From Marinomonas ushuaiensis DSM 15871 (GTDB lineage Bacteria; Pseudomonadota; Gammaproteobacteria; Pseudomonadales; Marinomonadaceae): DNA of 64,000 nt. Shown here piece after piece: positions 37,539-47,682 of the stretch. The DNA lies in assembly GCF_000521805.1 (NCBI RefSeq), contig NZ_JAMB01000008.1:1-64000 (forward strand), in the 5' to 3' direction. The position numbers were made by a program, and so were the translations under genes. Each line of letters opens with the position of its first letter. Positions within the stretch are counted from its first letter, which is position 1. Below the pieces are notes generated by a model, which made no database searches, was not told where the DNA came from, and saw nothing but the letters and a program-made list of their open reading frames with translations.

Positions 37539-38633
37539 ATGACCTCTTATCAAGTCTATCTCGTTGGCGGAGCCGTGAGAGATCAATTGCTCAACATTCC
37601 AGTCGATGATCACGATTGGGTTGTCACTGGCGCCACACCTGAGCAACTTGAACAACAAGGTTATCAACAAGTTGGTAAACAGTTTCCCGTCTTCCTAAAC
37701 CCAATCAATAAAGAAGAATACGCCCTTGCTCGTAAAGAGAAAAAACAAGGCGAAGGCTATACTGGGTTTATATGCGACTTTTCCCCAGACATCAGCCTAG
37801 AAGAAGACTTAGAACGACGGGATTTGACCATCAATGCCATTGCACAAGACAAAGACGGCACGCTGATTGATCCATTCAGTGGCAAGCAAGATTTAGAAGA
37901 TCGCCTATTACGCCATGTCTCGAATGCCTTTGTGGAAGACCCTTTACGTGTATTACGTGTCGCTCGCTTTTCAGCCCGCTTTCATCACCTAGATTTCAAA
38001 ATTGCACCAGAAACCATGACGCTAATGCAAACCATCAGCGCCTCAGGCGAACTGGCCACATTAAGTGCAGAACGAATCTGGAAAGAACTTGAAAAAGCAT
38101 TGAACACTCAACACGCTGATATTTTTTTTGATGTCCTTGAAGAAGCAAACGCACTCAATAAGCTTTTCCCTGAACTGATTTGGATAAGCAGCACCGAGCA
38201 AACAAACATACTCAATCAGAATAAATGGACTCCAGCTCAACGCTGGGCAGTTCTTGGAAGACACACACAACAAGAAGCGCTTGGACAATTACATCAACGC
38301 ATACGCAGTCCAAATCAATTTAAGATTATTGCAGAACAAGTACGCTCTTTCCTTGAGAATCAACACATCCCGATGAGCGCAGAGAACTGGGAAAATTGGT
38401 TAATGTCAGTCAATGCTATAAAAAAACCTCAACCATTTGTGTTACTAATTGAGGTTCTAAGCAATTTAACGAACAGCAAAATAGAAGACTGGCAAACGCT
38501 TCGCGAAACCATTGCTGCGATTAACGCGTCCGCCCTAATGAAACAAGGCTACAGTGGTTCAGAACTAGGGCAAGCATTAAAACAATCTCGAATAGATGCG
38601 CTAGATAAGTCACTTTCTCCGCTAGTAAATTAA
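37539..38633 (+). CDS. cca: tRNA nucleotidyltransferase (CCA-adding enzyme)
   Basis: The enzyme adds or repairs the CCA end of tRNA. The 364-residue protein has the nucleotidyltransferase head [10 protein letters not shown] (about 9-18) and DDHDWVV with the catalytic acids, plus [10 protein letters not shown] and the [17 protein letters not shown] block. It lacks the C-terminal HD domain of the roughly 410-residue E. coli enzyme, so the phosphatase activity is presumably absent. It is the last gene of the lptD operon, and its stop codon shares the palindrome TTAA with the stop of the converging folB. Confidence 0.95.
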   Translation: MTSYQVYLVGGAVRDQLLNIPVDDHDWVVTGATPEQLEQQGYQQVGKQFPVFLNPINKEEYALARKEKKQGEGYTGFICDFSPDISLEEDLERRDLTINAIAQDKDGTLIDPFSGKQDLEDRLLRHVSNAFVEDPLRVLRVARFSARFHHLDFKIAPETMTLMQTISASGELATLSAERIWKELEKALNTQHADIFFDVLEEANALNKLFPELIWISSTEQTNILNQNKWTPAQRWAVLGRHTQQEALGQLHQRIRSPNQFKIIAEQVRSFLENQHIPMSAENWENWLMSVNAIKKPQPFVLLIEVLSNLTNSKIEDWQTLRETIAAINASALMKQGYSGSELGQALKQSRIDALDKSLSPLVN

Positions 38634-38983
38634 ACTCGTCGACAAATTTTCACACCAACGGCATTGGCAGCCGGCACCGCAGCAGGTTTGCGTAATGTCA
38701 GCGCCACTGCGCTTAACGTAAAGTTTTCAATCAACTCAGCAACCAGTCGCTCTGCCAAGGTTTCAATCAACTCAAACTGGCGCTCAGCACAAAATGCTAA
38801 AATGAAATTTGAGATAGCTTCGTAATCCAATGTTTTTGAAAGATCATCCGTCGCGGCAGGAACACGATTGTCGTGCTCCATTTCTAAATCAAACACCAAC
38901 TCTTGTTGGATTTTCTTTTCCCAATCATAAACACCAATAACCGCTTGAGTTTTTAAACCTTCGATAAACACTAAATCTTTCAT
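38630..38983 (-). CDS. folB: Dihydroneopterin aldolase
   Basis: FolB converts dihydroneopterin to 6-hydroxymethyl-dihydropterin in folate synthesis. The 117-residue protein has the family pattern [25 protein letters not shown] (about 3-27), DYEAIS and [11 protein letters not shown] (about 74-84). It begins one base after the tsaD stop codon and overlaps the 3' end of cca by 4 bp, so there is no room for a terminator between them. Confidence 0.95.
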   Translation of the reverse strand: MKDLVFIEGLKTQAVIGVYDWEKKIQQELVFDLEMEHDNRVPAATDDLSKTLDYEAISNFILAFCAERQFELIETLAERLVAELIENFTLSAVALTLRKPAAVPAANAVGVKICRRV

Positions 38984-38984
38984 T

Positions 38985-40022
38985 TTAAGACGCCTTTAAT
39001 GGTGGTAATTCGGATAAAGGCCAGCGAGCACGAATCGATAGACTTAACGCAGAAGACTGTCCATGCAAAAGGCGCTGAGCGCCTGCATAAGCAATCATGG
39101 CACCATTATCTGTACAAAATTCAGGTCGTGCATAAAAAACATTACCTTTCATTTTCTTCAACTGGTTTTCAAGTTGCTCACGTAAACGTTGGTTGGCACT
39201 CACTCCGCCGGCAATAATAAGCTGTTTCAACCCTTCCGCCTCCAATGCACGACGACACTTGATAACTAAAGTTTCAACAACAGCCGTTTCAAATGCTAAA
39301 GCCGCGTCAGCTTTAAACTGTTCGTCACAACGGTCTTCGTCTAATGCAGCATGAATAGCGGTTAAAAATGCCGTTTTTAAACCACTAAAACTAAAGTCCA
39401 AACCTGGACGGTCTGTCATCGGCCTAGGAAACTTCAAACCGGACTTAGGGTTACCTTGTTTTGCTAGCGCCGCAATTTGAGGCCCACCAGGATAAGGTAA
39501 ACCGATCATCTTTGCGGCTTTATCAAAAGCCTCACCAGCGGCATCATCTAATGATTGCCCTAATAATCGGTATTCACCAATGGCATCCACTCGTACTAAT
39601 TGTGTGTGCCCACCCGAAACAAGCAAAGCAATAAATGGCATTTCAGGTTGGGACTCTTCTAGCATTGGCGCCAATAGATGACCTTCCATATGATGAACAC
39701 CCAAGGCAGGAATCTCCAGCGAATAAGCCAAAGAGCGTCCAATGGTTGCACCCGCCATCAAAGCCCCAACCAAACCCGGTCCGCTTGTATAAGCTATGGC
39801 ATCTAATTCTGATTTTTTCATACCAGCTTCAACCAATACTTCATCAATCAAGGGTAAGGTCTTTCGAACATGATCACGGGAGGCCAACTCAGGTACCACA
39901 CCGCCGTATTCAGCATGCTGGGCAATTTGAGAATATATTTTGTGAGCCAACAAACCCTTTTCGGTATCATAAATCGCGATTCCGGTCTCATCACAAGAGG
40001 TTTCTAATCCCAACACTTTCAT
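38985..40022 (-). CDS. tsaD: tRNA t6A threonylcarbamoyltransferase subunit
   Basis: TsaD transfers threonylcarbamoyl to A37 of ANN-decoding tRNAs with TsaB and TsaE. The 345-residue protein has the ASKHA opening [17 protein letters not shown], the metal-binding [30 protein letters not shown] and the C-terminal [13 protein letters not shown] placed the start at 40022 (MKVLGLETS), the family-typical one; an ATG seven codons earlier is possible and neither has a strong ribosome binding site. It is divergent from rpsU, as in many gammaproteobacteria. Confidence 0.97.
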   Translation of the reverse strand: MKVLGLETSCDETGIAIYDTEKGLLAHKIYSQIAQHAEYGGVVPELASRDHVRKTLPLIDEVLVEAGMKKSELDAIAYTSGPGLVGALMAGATIGRSLAYSLEIPALGVHHMEGHLLAPMLEESQPEMPFIALLVSGGHTQLVRVDAIGEYRLLGQSLDDAAGEAFDKAAKMIGLPYPGGPQIAALAKQGNPKSGLKFPRPMTDRPGLDFSFSGLKTAFLTAIHAALDEDRCDEQFKADAALAFETAVVETLVIKCRRALEAEGLKQLIIAGGVSANQRLREQLENQLKKMKGNVFYARPEFCTDNGAMIAYAGAQRLLHGQSSALSLSIRARWPLSELPPLKAS

Positions 40023-40120
40023 CAGAGTAATCTCATTAGTCATTTAGCCGCATTGTACCTTATCTGTCGACATGGTTGCAGAGTCGAAAGTCACTTAAAA
40101 ACGAGTAATCGTGAATGAAG

Positions 40121-40150
40121 TTAGACAAGACAGGCCAGAAGCATTATAAT
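40121..40150 (+). promoter_or_regulatory. Sigma-70 promoter of the rpsU-yqeY-dnaG operon
   Basis: TTAGAC (40121-40126), an 18-nt spacer and a perfect TATAAT (40145-40150) are followed by the GC-rich GCGCGCG. It lies about 280 bp ahead of rpsU, giving a long leader if it is the main promoter. Confidence 0.7.
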
Positions 40151-40428
40151 GCGCGCGTTTTCAATGTTTAAATTAAAAGGCAGGTGATTTTTCTCGTTTG
40201 ACACATAGCTTCCAATGTAAGCAAATATGGTGGATCAAACACAACTCTTGAAAAAATATATACAGTTACAGACGCGACCACAGTCTGTCCAGAGTAAGAA
40301 AAATCGATCTTTTATAGATCTCACTCTGTTCAACAAAAGCGCGCTTTGAAAGCCCATTAAATACGGGTATGATTCACGCCGTTTTTGTGAATACTTAAAC
40401 TTAAAAAAACATATTTGAAGGTAAAAAC
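40151..40428 (+). other. Long 5' leader ahead of rpsU
   Basis: Together with the tsaD upstream region this is about 400 bp without a gene. The leader contains a TTGACA-like box near 40199, a stem around 40369-40396 (ATTCAC with GTGAAT), and the rpsU ribosome binding site AAGG. No ORF of note is present. Ribosomal-protein leaders are often regulatory, but I see no named motif here. Confidence 0.45.
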
Positions 40429-40644
40429 ATGCCAGCAGTAAAAGTAAAAGATAACGAACCATTTGACATCGCTCTACGTCGCTTCAAACGCTCTTGTGAA
40501 AAAGCAGGTGTTTTAGCTGAAGTTCGTCGTCGTGAATGCTACGAAAAACCAACTACTCTTCGCAAACGTGCAGCAGCAGCAGCAGTTAAACGTCACGCTA
40601 AGAAAGTTTCTCGTGAGCAGAAAAAATTCCAACGTTTGTACTAG
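40429..40644 (+). CDS. rpsU: 30S ribosomal protein S21
   Basis: S21 is a small basic subunit protein near the 3' end of 16S rRNA. The 71-residue protein has the family pattern [22 protein letters not shown] and [11 protein letters not shown]-like [15 protein letters not shown]. It heads the macromolecular-synthesis cluster. A strong terminator 71 bp downstream will cut most transcripts, giving rpsU more mRNA than dnaG. Confidence 0.98.
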
Positions 40645-40715
40645 GTCGATCTGCCGTTTGGCAATTTGCTAAAAAACAAATGTTTGCCTAGACGCACAAT
40701 GCATTTAGGCTTATA

Positions 40716-40748
40716 AAAACGGCTAGTTAATTAACTAGCCGTTTTTTT
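40716..40748 (+). terminator. Intrinsic terminator after rpsU
   Basis: The 30-nt stretch 40716-40745 is a perfect palindrome (AAAACGGCTAGTTAA and its complement) and runs into a T-run. In E. coli a partial terminator between rpsU and dnaG sets the ratio of their products; this one probably plays the same part. Confidence 0.92.
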
Positions 40749-40787
40749 TGTTTATATATTTGCCTACTAGAAAGTAAAGAGGATCTC

Positions 40788-41234
40788 ATGTCAGAATTAA
40801 AAAAACACATTTCAGATACGCTAAAAACAGCAATGCGCGCTAAAGAAAAGCAACGTGTGACTGTGATTCGCACGATTCTATCTGAATGCAAAAAAATCGA
40901 AATAGACGAACGCATTGAACTAGACGATGCTCGAGTTTTGGCTGTTCTAGATAAAATGAATAAACAACGCAAAGACTCTAACCAACAATTTATTGATGGT
41001 GGCCGTGAAGACCTAGCCAAAATCGAACAAGAAGAAATGGTCATTATCAGCGAGTTCCTGCCAACACCATTGACTGATGACGAAGTGGGTGAGATTGTCA
41101 AAGCGGCAATTACAGAAACAGGCGCTAGCTCAATGCAACAAATGGGTGCGGTAATGGCCATTGTAAAACCTCAAGTACAAGGCCGTGCCGACATGGCGCA
41201 AATCAGTAAACAAGTAAAAGCACAACTAGGCTAA
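40788..41234 (+). CDS. yqeY: YqeY/GatB-like domain protein
   Basis: YqeY proteins share the C-terminal helical domain of the amidotransferase subunit GatB; a tRNA-related role is supposed but not shown. The 148-residue protein has the family blocks RAKEKQRVTVIRTILSECKKIEID and EEMVIISEFLPTPLTDDEV, plus the closing MGAVMAIVKPQVQGRADM. AGAGGA precedes the ATG. It sits between rpsU and dnaG, a frequent position in gammaproteobacteria outside the enterics. Confidence 0.93.
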   Translation: MSELKKHISDTLKTAMRAKEKQRVTVIRTILSECKKIEIDERIELDDARVLAVLDKMNKQRKDSNQQFIDGGREDLAKIEQEEMVIISEFLPTPLTDDEVGEIVKAAITETGASSMQQMGAVMAIVKPQVQGRADMAQISKQVKAQLG

Positions 41235-41238
41235 TTCG

Positions 41239-43212
41239 ATGGCGGGACGCATTCCTGATCAGTTTATTGATGAGCTTTTAGCTCGAACCGACTTAACCGA
41301 CGTGGTTGCGTCTCGTATTAGCTTAAAAAAAACAGGGCAAAATTACAGTGCACTCTGCCCTTTTCACAATGAAAAAAGCCCCTCTTTTAGCCTAAATCCT
41401 AACAAACAGTTTTATTATTGCTTTGGCTGTGGTGCTGGCGGCAATGCCATTTCATTCGTCATGGAACACGATCATCTTGATTTTGTTGATGCTATAGAAA
41501 CGCTCGCCAAAGACGCAGGAATGGAAGTTCCGAGAGAGCAAGGTGCACCAGATCGTTACGAACAAAACGCCGAATTACTAAAGCGTTTATCAGAAAGCTC
41601 ACAATTTTACCAAGAGCAACTCACACAACACCCAGATAAGAAAAAAGCCACCGATTACCTTTCAAAAGACCGAGGTTTATCAGGTCAAATAGCAAAAGTA
41701 TTTGGCCTTGGTTATGCCCCATCTGGCTGGGATAACCTATTAAAACGTATTGGCACAAGAGCGGAAAGCCAAGAGCAACTCCTTCATGGTGGCATGCTGA
41801 TCGAGAAAAAAGATCAGCCAGGTCATTATTACGATCGTTTTCGTGATCGCATTATCTTCCCTATTCGAGACTCTCGTGGCCGAGTTATTGCGTTTGGCGG
41901 ACGAGCTTTTGGGGATGAAAAACCCAAATACTTAAATTCTCCTGAAACACCTGTTTTTCAAAAAAGCCAGGAGCTTTATGGGCTATTCGAAGCCAAACAA
42001 AATACGCCAGTCCTCAACCAAATAATCGTTGTCGAAGGTTATATGGATGTCATCGTGTTGGCACAACACGGCATTACCAATGCTGTTGCCACTCTTGGCA
42101 CATCAGTAAACAGCCAACATATCCGCAAACTATTCAAATTGGTTAGCAAGGTAGTGCTTTGCTTCGATGGTGATAAAGCCGGACGCTCTGCGGCAATTCG
42201 CGGATTAGAAGCTGCCCTCCCCGTAATGAAAGACGAGAAACAAATCCGTTTTTTATTTTTACCAGATGGTGAGGACCCAGATTCACTGGTAAGAAAAGAA
42301 GGCAAAGAAGCTTTTAACAATAGATTAGAAGATGCCTCTTCACTCTCTCACGTACTTTTCGATCACGCGAGAAATCAAGTCACACTTGGTGATGAGGAAG
42401 GCGAAGCTCAATTTACACGCAATGCAATGAGCATGATCCAACAGATCCCGAAAGAATTGACATTTCGCTCTGTGCTTATTCGCCAATTAAGTGAGCAATC
42501 TGGTATTGATAGTGAAACACTCGGTAACACATCCGTTCCAAAGCAAAGACCGGCAGCTAACAACCAGAGCGACACCCAAAACACGACAACAAACGAACAC
42601 GCTACACACATTGGACAAGATGAAGCGCATTACGCGCCCGCTTACGATGAATACGACAACTATTCGAACAATGAATACACAAGTGCGCCGAGCCATTATG
42701 AAGGCAATAAAAAATCAGCCTTCAAAAAAGGTGGGAAATTTAATAAATTCAAAGAAAAAGAGGTTTATTTTCCACCCGCTCCAACAAGTCTCAGCCGGAT
42801 CAAACAAGCATCTCTTTGCATCTTATTTCATCCGCATATAGCAAAAGAAATCGATCTACCTGACCCTTTAGTCAATCAGGCAAACGACGAGCTACAAATA
42901 TTTTGCAAAATATGGCGATATTTTTCGAAATATCCTCAAAAAAACACAGGACATTTACTTGGTGAAATGACAGATCAAGCCACAATTTCATCAATTTATG
43001 CATTATTAAACCATCAGGATGCAACAACTAAGCTAAAAATCACCAATGCACAGCAAGAAGTGCTTGATATGATTTCAGCCATGGAAAAAAATCTTGGCTT
43101 AAATAGCAGCATCGCACGGTTGAAAAGTAAGGGCAATGAATCCATAAAGGATAATGGCAGCAAGCAAGAGCTACGTAATTTAATGGATTTAATTAGACAA
43201 AAAAAATCATGA
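41239..43212 (+). CDS. dnaG: DNA primase
   Basis: DnaG makes RNA primers at the replication fork. The 657-residue protein has the zinc-binding domain (Cys40, His43, Cys61, Cys64), the RNA-polymerase core and TOPRIM fold with VVEGYMDVI (about 264-272) and FDGDKAGR (about 307-314), and a C-terminal DnaB-interaction domain. Between them lies a low-complexity stretch rich in Asn, Gln, Thr, Tyr and His (about 430-500), longer than in E. coli DnaG (581 residues). It begins 4 bp after yqeY. Confidence 0.97.
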   Translation: MAGRIPDQFIDELLARTDLTDVVASRISLKKTGQNYSALCPFHNEKSPSFSLNPNKQFYYCFGCGAGGNAISFVMEHDHLDFVDAIETLAKDAGMEVPREQGAPDRYEQNAELLKRLSESSQFYQEQLTQHPDKKKATDYLSKDRGLSGQIAKVFGLGYAPSGWDNLLKRIGTRAESQEQLLHGGMLIEKKDQPGHYYDRFRDRIIFPIRDSRGRVIAFGGRAFGDEKPKYLNSPETPVFQKSQELYGLFEAKQNTPVLNQIIVVEGYMDVIVLAQHGITNAVATLGTSVNSQHIRKLFKLVSKVVLCFDGDKAGRSAAIRGLEAALPVMKDEKQIRFLFLPDGEDPDSLVRKEGKEAFNNRLEDASSLSHVLFDHARNQVTLGDEEGEAQFTRNAMSMIQQIPKELTFRSVLIRQLSEQSGIDSETLGNTSVPKQRPAANNQSDTQNTTTNEHATHIGQDEAHYAPAYDEYDNYSNNEYTSAPSHYEGNKKSAFKKGGKFNKFKEKEVYFPPAPTSLSRIKQASLCILFHPHIAKEIDLPDPLVNQANDELQIFCKIWRYFSKYPQKNTGHLLGEMTDQATISSIYALLNHQDATTKLKITNAQQEVLDMISAMEKNLGLNSSIARLKSKGNESIKDNGSKQELRNLMDLIRQKKS

Positions 43213-43272
43213 TTCTTTTACGTAGTTTTCATTCAAATAAATTATGATTTTCTAGATAAAAGTGATTATTTT

Positions 43273-43281
43273 TGGTATAAT
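43273..43281 (+). promoter_or_regulatory. Extended -10 promoter ahead of rpoD
   Basis: TGGTATAAT (43273-43281) combines the extended TGN element with a perfect TATAAT. There is no good -35 box, which is usual for extended -10 promoters. It lies 49 bp ahead of the rpoD start and would let rpoD be transcribed apart from dnaG. Confidence 0.7.
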
Positions 43282-43329
43282 CCGCGGCTTGCTAAACTCT
43301 CAAATGAATTTCTAACGATAGGTTGTCGA

Positions 43330-45165
43330 ATGCCAGACACTCAACAGTCACGTCTCAAAGAGCTGATCGCCAAGGGTAAAGAACAAGGTTACCTAACTTT
43401 TGCTGAAGTTAATGACCACCTCCCTGATGACCTTTCAGACCCGGAGCAAGTTGAAGAAATTATTGCCATGATCAATGACATGGGCATTACTGTTTCTGAA
43501 GTTGCTCCAGATAAAGATAGCCTTCTGATGGAAGAAGGTGATTCTACAGACGAAGCCGCTGCCGAAGAAGCTGCTGCTGCGCTAGCAGCCGTAGAAGGTG
43601 ATATCACCAGAACAACCGATCCAGTCCGTATGTATATGCGTGAAATGGGTACGGTTGAGCTATTAACTCGTGCAGGCGAAATTGCCATTGCAAAACGTAT
43701 TGAAGAAGGCACCCGTGAAGTCATGGCTGCTGTTTCTTACTTCCCTGGTGCTGTTGATGTATTGCTAAATGCTTACGCAAAAGTATTGGAAGAGGAAGGA
43801 CGTTTAAGCGACATTTTTAGTGGCTTCATTGATGGAGATGGCGAAGAGCCCGTTTTCGAAGAAGCCATTGTTGAAGAGCCAGTAGAGGAAGAAACGCCAG
43901 ATACTGAAGATGATGACGATTCAGATGATGACGAAGAAGAAGAGACAGATAACGGTCCAGATCCTGAAGAGACCGCACTACGTTTCAACGATATCGCTCG
44001 CATTTACAACGAATTAAAAGTCTTACTAGAAAACAGTAACAGACAAGACCCTGCGGTTCAAAGTAAACAAGAAGAGCTAAGCATCAGTTTTGCTCCAATC
44101 AAGCTTGTTCCGAAAATATTTGATGATCTTGTTTATCGCGTTCGCTCTCGTATGGAAAAAGTACGTGATCAAGAACGTTTAATCATGCAAGTTTGTGTTC
44201 GTAAAGCTGGAATGCCAAGAACTGAGTTCTTAAAACGCTTCCCAAGCAACGAAACCAACTCTGAATGGCTAAAAGAGCAAATCGCATCCGGCGCAAGCTA
44301 CGCCGCAGCTCTTGAAGAAAACGAATCTGAGTTCATGCGCAGTCAACGCAAACTTCGCGCTGTGACAAAAGACACTGGCTTAACAATTGCAGAATTAAAA
44401 GAGATCAACCGTCGTATATCTATCGGTGAAACTCGATCTCGTCGCGCCAAAAAAGAAATGGTTGAAGCAAACTTACGATTGGTTATCTCGATTGCTAAAA
44501 AATACACAAACCGTGGTTTACAATTCTTGGATCTTATCCAAGAAGGTAATATCGGCTTGATGAAAGCGGTTGATAAGTTCGAATATCGTCGTGGTTATAA
44601 GTTCTCGACCTATGCTACTTGGTGGATCCGTCAGGCGATTACTCGCTCGATTGCCGATCAGGCTCGCACTATCCGTATCCCGGTACACATGATTGAAACG
44701 ATTAACAAACTAAATCGTATCTCTCGTCAAATGCTCCAGGAAATGGGACGCGAAGCGACGCCTGAAGAATTGGCCGCTCGTATGGACATGCCTGAAGATA
44801 AGATTCGTAAAGTCTTAAAAATTGCGAAAGAACCTATCTCGATGGAGACACCTATCGGTGATGATGAAGATTCCCATTTGGGTGATTTCATCGAAGACGA
44901 TGGCGCTGAATCTCCAATTGATATCGCAACGATCGAAGGCTTACGTGAATCCACAACGACCGTTCTTGCTGGCTTAACTGCTCGTGAAGCGAAAGTTTTG
45001 CGCATGCGTTTTGGTATTGATATGAATACTGACCACACACTTGAAGAAGTGGGCAAACAGTTTGATGTAACTCGTGAGCGTATTCGTCAGATCGAAGCAA
45101 AAGCATTACGTAAGCTTCGTCACCCGAGCCGTTCAGAGCACCTACGAAGCTTCCTTGACGAATAA
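43330..45165 (+). CDS. rpoD: RNA polymerase primary sigma factor (sigma-70)
   Basis: RpoD directs housekeeping transcription. The 611-residue protein has region 1.1 (about 1-80), region 1.2 with [11 protein letters not shown], a very acidic non-conserved region (about 175-215, rich in Asp and Glu), region 2 ([38 protein letters not shown] and the -10 recognition segment), region 3 and region 4 with the helix-turn-helix [28 protein letters not shown]. Length is typical for gammaproteobacteria. A terminator follows. Confidence 0.98.
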   Translation: MPDTQQSRLKELIAKGKEQGYLTFAEVNDHLPDDLSDPEQVEEIIAMINDMGITVSEVAPDKDSLLMEEGDSTDEAAAEEAAAALAAVEGDITRTTDPVRMYMREMGTVELLTRAGEIAIAKRIEEGTREVMAAVSYFPGAVDVLLNAYAKVLEEEGRLSDIFSGFIDGDGEEPVFEEAIVEEPVEEETPDTEDDDDSDDDEEEETDNGPDPEETALRFNDIARIYNELKVLLENSNRQDPAVQSKQEELSISFAPIKLVPKIFDDLVYRVRSRMEKVRDQERLIMQVCVRKAGMPRTEFLKRFPSNETNSEWLKEQIASGASYAAALEENESEFMRSQRKLRAVTKDTGLTIAELKEINRRISIGETRSRRAKKEMVEANLRLVISIAKKYTNRGLQFLDLIQEGNIGLMKAVDKFEYRRGYKFSTYATWWIRQAITRSIADQARTIRIPVHMIETINKLNRISRQMLQEMGREATPEELAARMDMPEDKIRKVLKIAKEPISMETPIGDDEDSHLGDFIEDDGAESPIDIATIEGLRESTTTVLAGLTAREAKVLRMRFGIDMNTDHTLEEVGKQFDVTRERIRQIEAKALRKLRHPSRSEHLRSFLDE

Positions 45166-45211
45166 GTACTTATTCAAGTCATAAGAATAGTTCATCAAAA
45201 ATAGCTTTCGA

Positions 45212-45241
45212 AAAGCCGCTGCCACAAACAGCGGCTTTTTT
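45212..45241 (+). terminator. Intrinsic terminator after rpoD
   Basis: AAAGCCGCTG (45212-45221) pairs with CAGCGGCTTT (45229-45238) around a 7-nt loop and is followed by a T-run. It lies 46 bp beyond the rpoD stop codon. Confidence 0.93.
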
Positions 45242-45526
45242 ATAACTAAAAAAATCTAAAAAACCTCTCTTAAAACAAGCACAAGCAACACAACTGTCAT
45301 ACACTTTAATTAGATTATGGATAATGACAGTGAGGTATAGCTTGCAAAAAACCATAACCAACCAAAATATTGCTCACTTACCCGCCTCAATCGGGAACAA
45401 CACTGCCCCAATTAAATACTTAACATTCCATCTAACAACTCTTTCTGCACGCTCAGCATCTCTTATCTCATTCGTTCATTTCCTTTTCAAAAGAAAACTT
45501 CATGCTCACAACAGGAGTCATGCTCT
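45242..45526. other. Intergenic region ahead of the PIN-PhoH gene
   Basis: I find no convincing gene here; an 84-codon frame (45324-45578) runs into the next gene in another phase and has no family features. The end carries AGGAG about 9 nt ahead of the ATG at 45527. No strong promoter is visible. Confidence 0.5.
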
Positions 45527-46927
45527 ATGGAAAAAATCTACGTACTTGATACTAATGTATTACTACACGACCCTTTAGCCATTTACGCCTTCGCCGAACA
45601 TAAAGTTGTCATTCCCATGACGGTTCTCGAAGAACTCGATGTTATTAAAGATAGGCGTGAGAAAGATGTCAGCCGCGAAGCTCGCATCGCCATTAACACC
45701 ATAGATAAAATAGTCGGCGACGCAACACCGAAAGAACTGCAAGCTGGCGTTCCAATTCAAACAGCAAATAATGATCATGACGGCGACCAACACAGTGCCG
45801 GCTCCTTAGCTGTTTTTCCAGACCAACAGATAACGCTAACGGACAACATCCCTTTCTTAAACGGTAACCATGATCACGTCAACGATAACCGCATTATAAA
45901 TGTTGGTTTAAGCCTTCAAGCTACTCACCCTAGATCTTCTGTATGCTTAGTCACAAAAGACATCAACATGCGAATCAAGGCAAAAGGGTCTGGACTGGAG
46001 AAAGTAGAAGATTACAGAAAAGATCGAGTGCTCGATGATCTCGATTTAATGAGTAAAGGTTATATTCAGTTTACTGACAGCTTCTGGTCCACACTGGACA
46101 GCATAAAAACAGAAGCTCATGGACGCTACACAGTTCACGTCATCAATAAAAACCACCTTCCTAACATCTATTTAAATATGTTTGTCATTGACGATGAAGA
46201 TTTCATAGGTTTTGTTGTCAATATTGATCAAGAACACGTCTATTTACTCGACATCAATAAGCAACACTTGATGAATCAGAACTTTTGGGGCATTCACCCT
46301 CGTAACCTAGAGCAGGCTATGGCGTTTTATTTATTACGCCATGAGAATTCAGACCTGATGGTGATGACAGGCCCAGCAGGCTCAGGGAAGACTTTACTGG
46401 CTCTTGCTTATGGGCTTCAAGTCACGATGGAAGAAAAACGCTTCAATAAAATCATTGTGGCTCGATCAACACCGCCTATGGCTGAAGACATTGGCTTTTT
46501 GCCTGGTACAGAAGAAGAAAAAATGGCGCCATGGTTAGCGGCTTTTGACGATAACTTAGAAATCCTCCACGGCGCAGATGAACACTCTTTCAGCAGCATT
46601 GATTACGTTAAACAAAAAGCAAACATTCAGTTCAAGTCATTAAACTTTATGCGTGGCCGTTCGTTTAATAATGCCTTGATCATAATAGATGAAGCTCAGG
46701 GACTCACCCAATTCCAATTGAAATCCATTGTCACTCGAATCGGTACCAACTCAAAAATCATCGTTTTAGGAAACTTGGCACAAATTGATAATAAATACAT
46801 TACACCACTCACCTCTGGATTGACTTATTTAGTAGAGAAATCAAAATCTTTTAAATACGCCAGTGTAATGCATGTGAATGGTATAGAGCGCAGCAGACTT
46901 GCTGAGTTTGCAGAAGAAAATTTGTAA
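45527..46927 (+). CDS. PIN domain / PhoH-like ATPase
   Basis: PIN-PhoH proteins combine a ribonuclease-like domain with a P-loop ATPase/helicase and are thought to act on RNA. The 466-residue protein has an N-terminal PIN domain (about 2-185) with the acidic residues in YVLDTNVLLHDP (Asp8) and LEELDVIK, and a PhoH domain with Walker A GPAGSGKT (282-289) and Walker B ALIIIDEAQGLT. The insert at about 78-125 is Asp/His/Asn-rich. Often labelled phoL or ylaK; I leave the symbol empty because the role is not settled. Monocistronic, ending at a strong terminator. Confidence 0.93.
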   Translation: MEKIYVLDTNVLLHDPLAIYAFAEHKVVIPMTVLEELDVIKDRREKDVSREARIAINTIDKIVGDATPKELQAGVPIQTANNDHDGDQHSAGSLAVFPDQQITLTDNIPFLNGNHDHVNDNRIINVGLSLQATHPRSSVCLVTKDINMRIKAKGSGLEKVEDYRKDRVLDDLDLMSKGYIQFTDSFWSTLDSIKTEAHGRYTVHVINKNHLPNIYLNMFVIDDEDFIGFVVNIDQEHVYLLDINKQHLMNQNFWGIHPRNLEQAMAFYLLRHENSDLMVMTGPAGSGKTLLALAYGLQVTMEEKRFNKIIVARSTPPMAEDIGFLPGTEEEKMAPWLAAFDDNLEILHGADEHSFSSIDYVKQKANIQFKSLNFMRGRSFNNALIIIDEAQGLTQFQLKSIVTRIGTNSKIIVLGNLAQIDNKYITPLTSGLTYLVEKSKSFKYASVMHVNGIERSRLAEFAEENL

Positions 46928-46978
46928 CAACCAGAAGAAGCTCATGGCTATTTAGACAAAAAGTAAAAAATAGGCCAT

Positions 46979-47012
46979 AAAAAAGGGAAGAGCTCTAACT
47001 CTTCCCTTTTAA
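46979..47012. terminator. Bidirectional terminator between the PIN-PhoH gene and eda
   Basis: AAAAGGGAAGAG (46981-46992) and CTCTTCCCTTTT (46999-47010) form a perfect 12-bp stem around a 6-nt loop, with A-rich flank left and a T-rich stem end right. It serves both converging genes. Confidence 0.93.
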
Positions 47013-47031
47013 AATTTATTTGGTCTAAAAC

Positions 47032-47658
47032 TTACTGAGAGACAGATTTTGCCAATGCCGTAATTTCATCCCATTTACCGTCACGCACTAGATCCGTTGG
47101 AACAATCCAAGAACCACCAACACAAAGCACATTTGGCAAGGCCAGATATTCACGGAAGTTGTTCGCGCCAATACCGCCTGTTGGGCAGAATTTAATCTGT
47201 GACAATGGGCCACCAAATGCTTTTAGAGCCTTTACGCCGCCATTAACTTCTGCAGGGAAGAATTTAAAACGATCATAACCGTATTCCATCCCTAACAAAA
47301 TATCAGAGATAGTCGCTACAGCAGGTAAATAAGGAACATCGTATTCTTTCCCAACAGCCAATAAGTCAGCTGTCATACCAGGACTAATAATAAATTGTGA
47401 GCCAGCTTCAATCGCCTGAATGTATTGAGCACGTGAACATACAGTTCCCGCACCAACAATAGCATCTGGCACTTCTTTACGAAGTGCAGTAATCGCTTCT
47501 AAGGCAACTGGTGTACGCAATGTAACTTCTAGAACAGGCACGCCGCCTGCAACAAGAGCCTTACCTAGAGCAACAGCCTGCTCTACATTATCAACAACAA
47601 TAACTGGAACAACAGGCGTCGCCGTCATTACCTGCTCTGCAGTATAAGAAGTAGTCAT
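47032..47658 (-). CDS. eda: KDPG / KHG aldolase
   Basis: Eda splits 2-keto-3-deoxy-6-phosphogluconate into pyruvate and glyceraldehyde 3-phosphate, the last step of the Entner-Doudoroff route. The 208-residue TIM barrel has Glu44 in VLEVTLRTP, the Schiff-base Lys132 in RFKFFPAE and the phosphate-binding CPTGGIGANN. It is the last gene of glk-zwf-eda, 24 bp after zwf. edd, the step before it, is not in the window. Confidence 0.96.
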   Translation of the reverse strand: MTTSYTAEQVMTATPVVPVIVVDNVEQAVALGKALVAGGVPVLEVTLRTPVALEAITALRKEVPDAIVGAGTVCSRAQYIQAIEAGSQFIISPGMTADLLAVGKEYDVPYLPAVATISDILLGMEYGYDRFKFFPAEVNGGVKALKAFGGPLSQIKFCPTGGIGANNFREYLALPNVLCVGGSWIVPTDLVRDGKWDEITALAKSVSQ

Positions 47659-47682
47659 CGTATTTTCCTTTTGTTTTTAAAC

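Noticed and set aside
45324-45578. 84-codon frame ahead of the PIN-PhoH gene
   Set aside because: It overlaps the start of the next gene in another phase, has no convincing ribosome binding site and no recognisable features.
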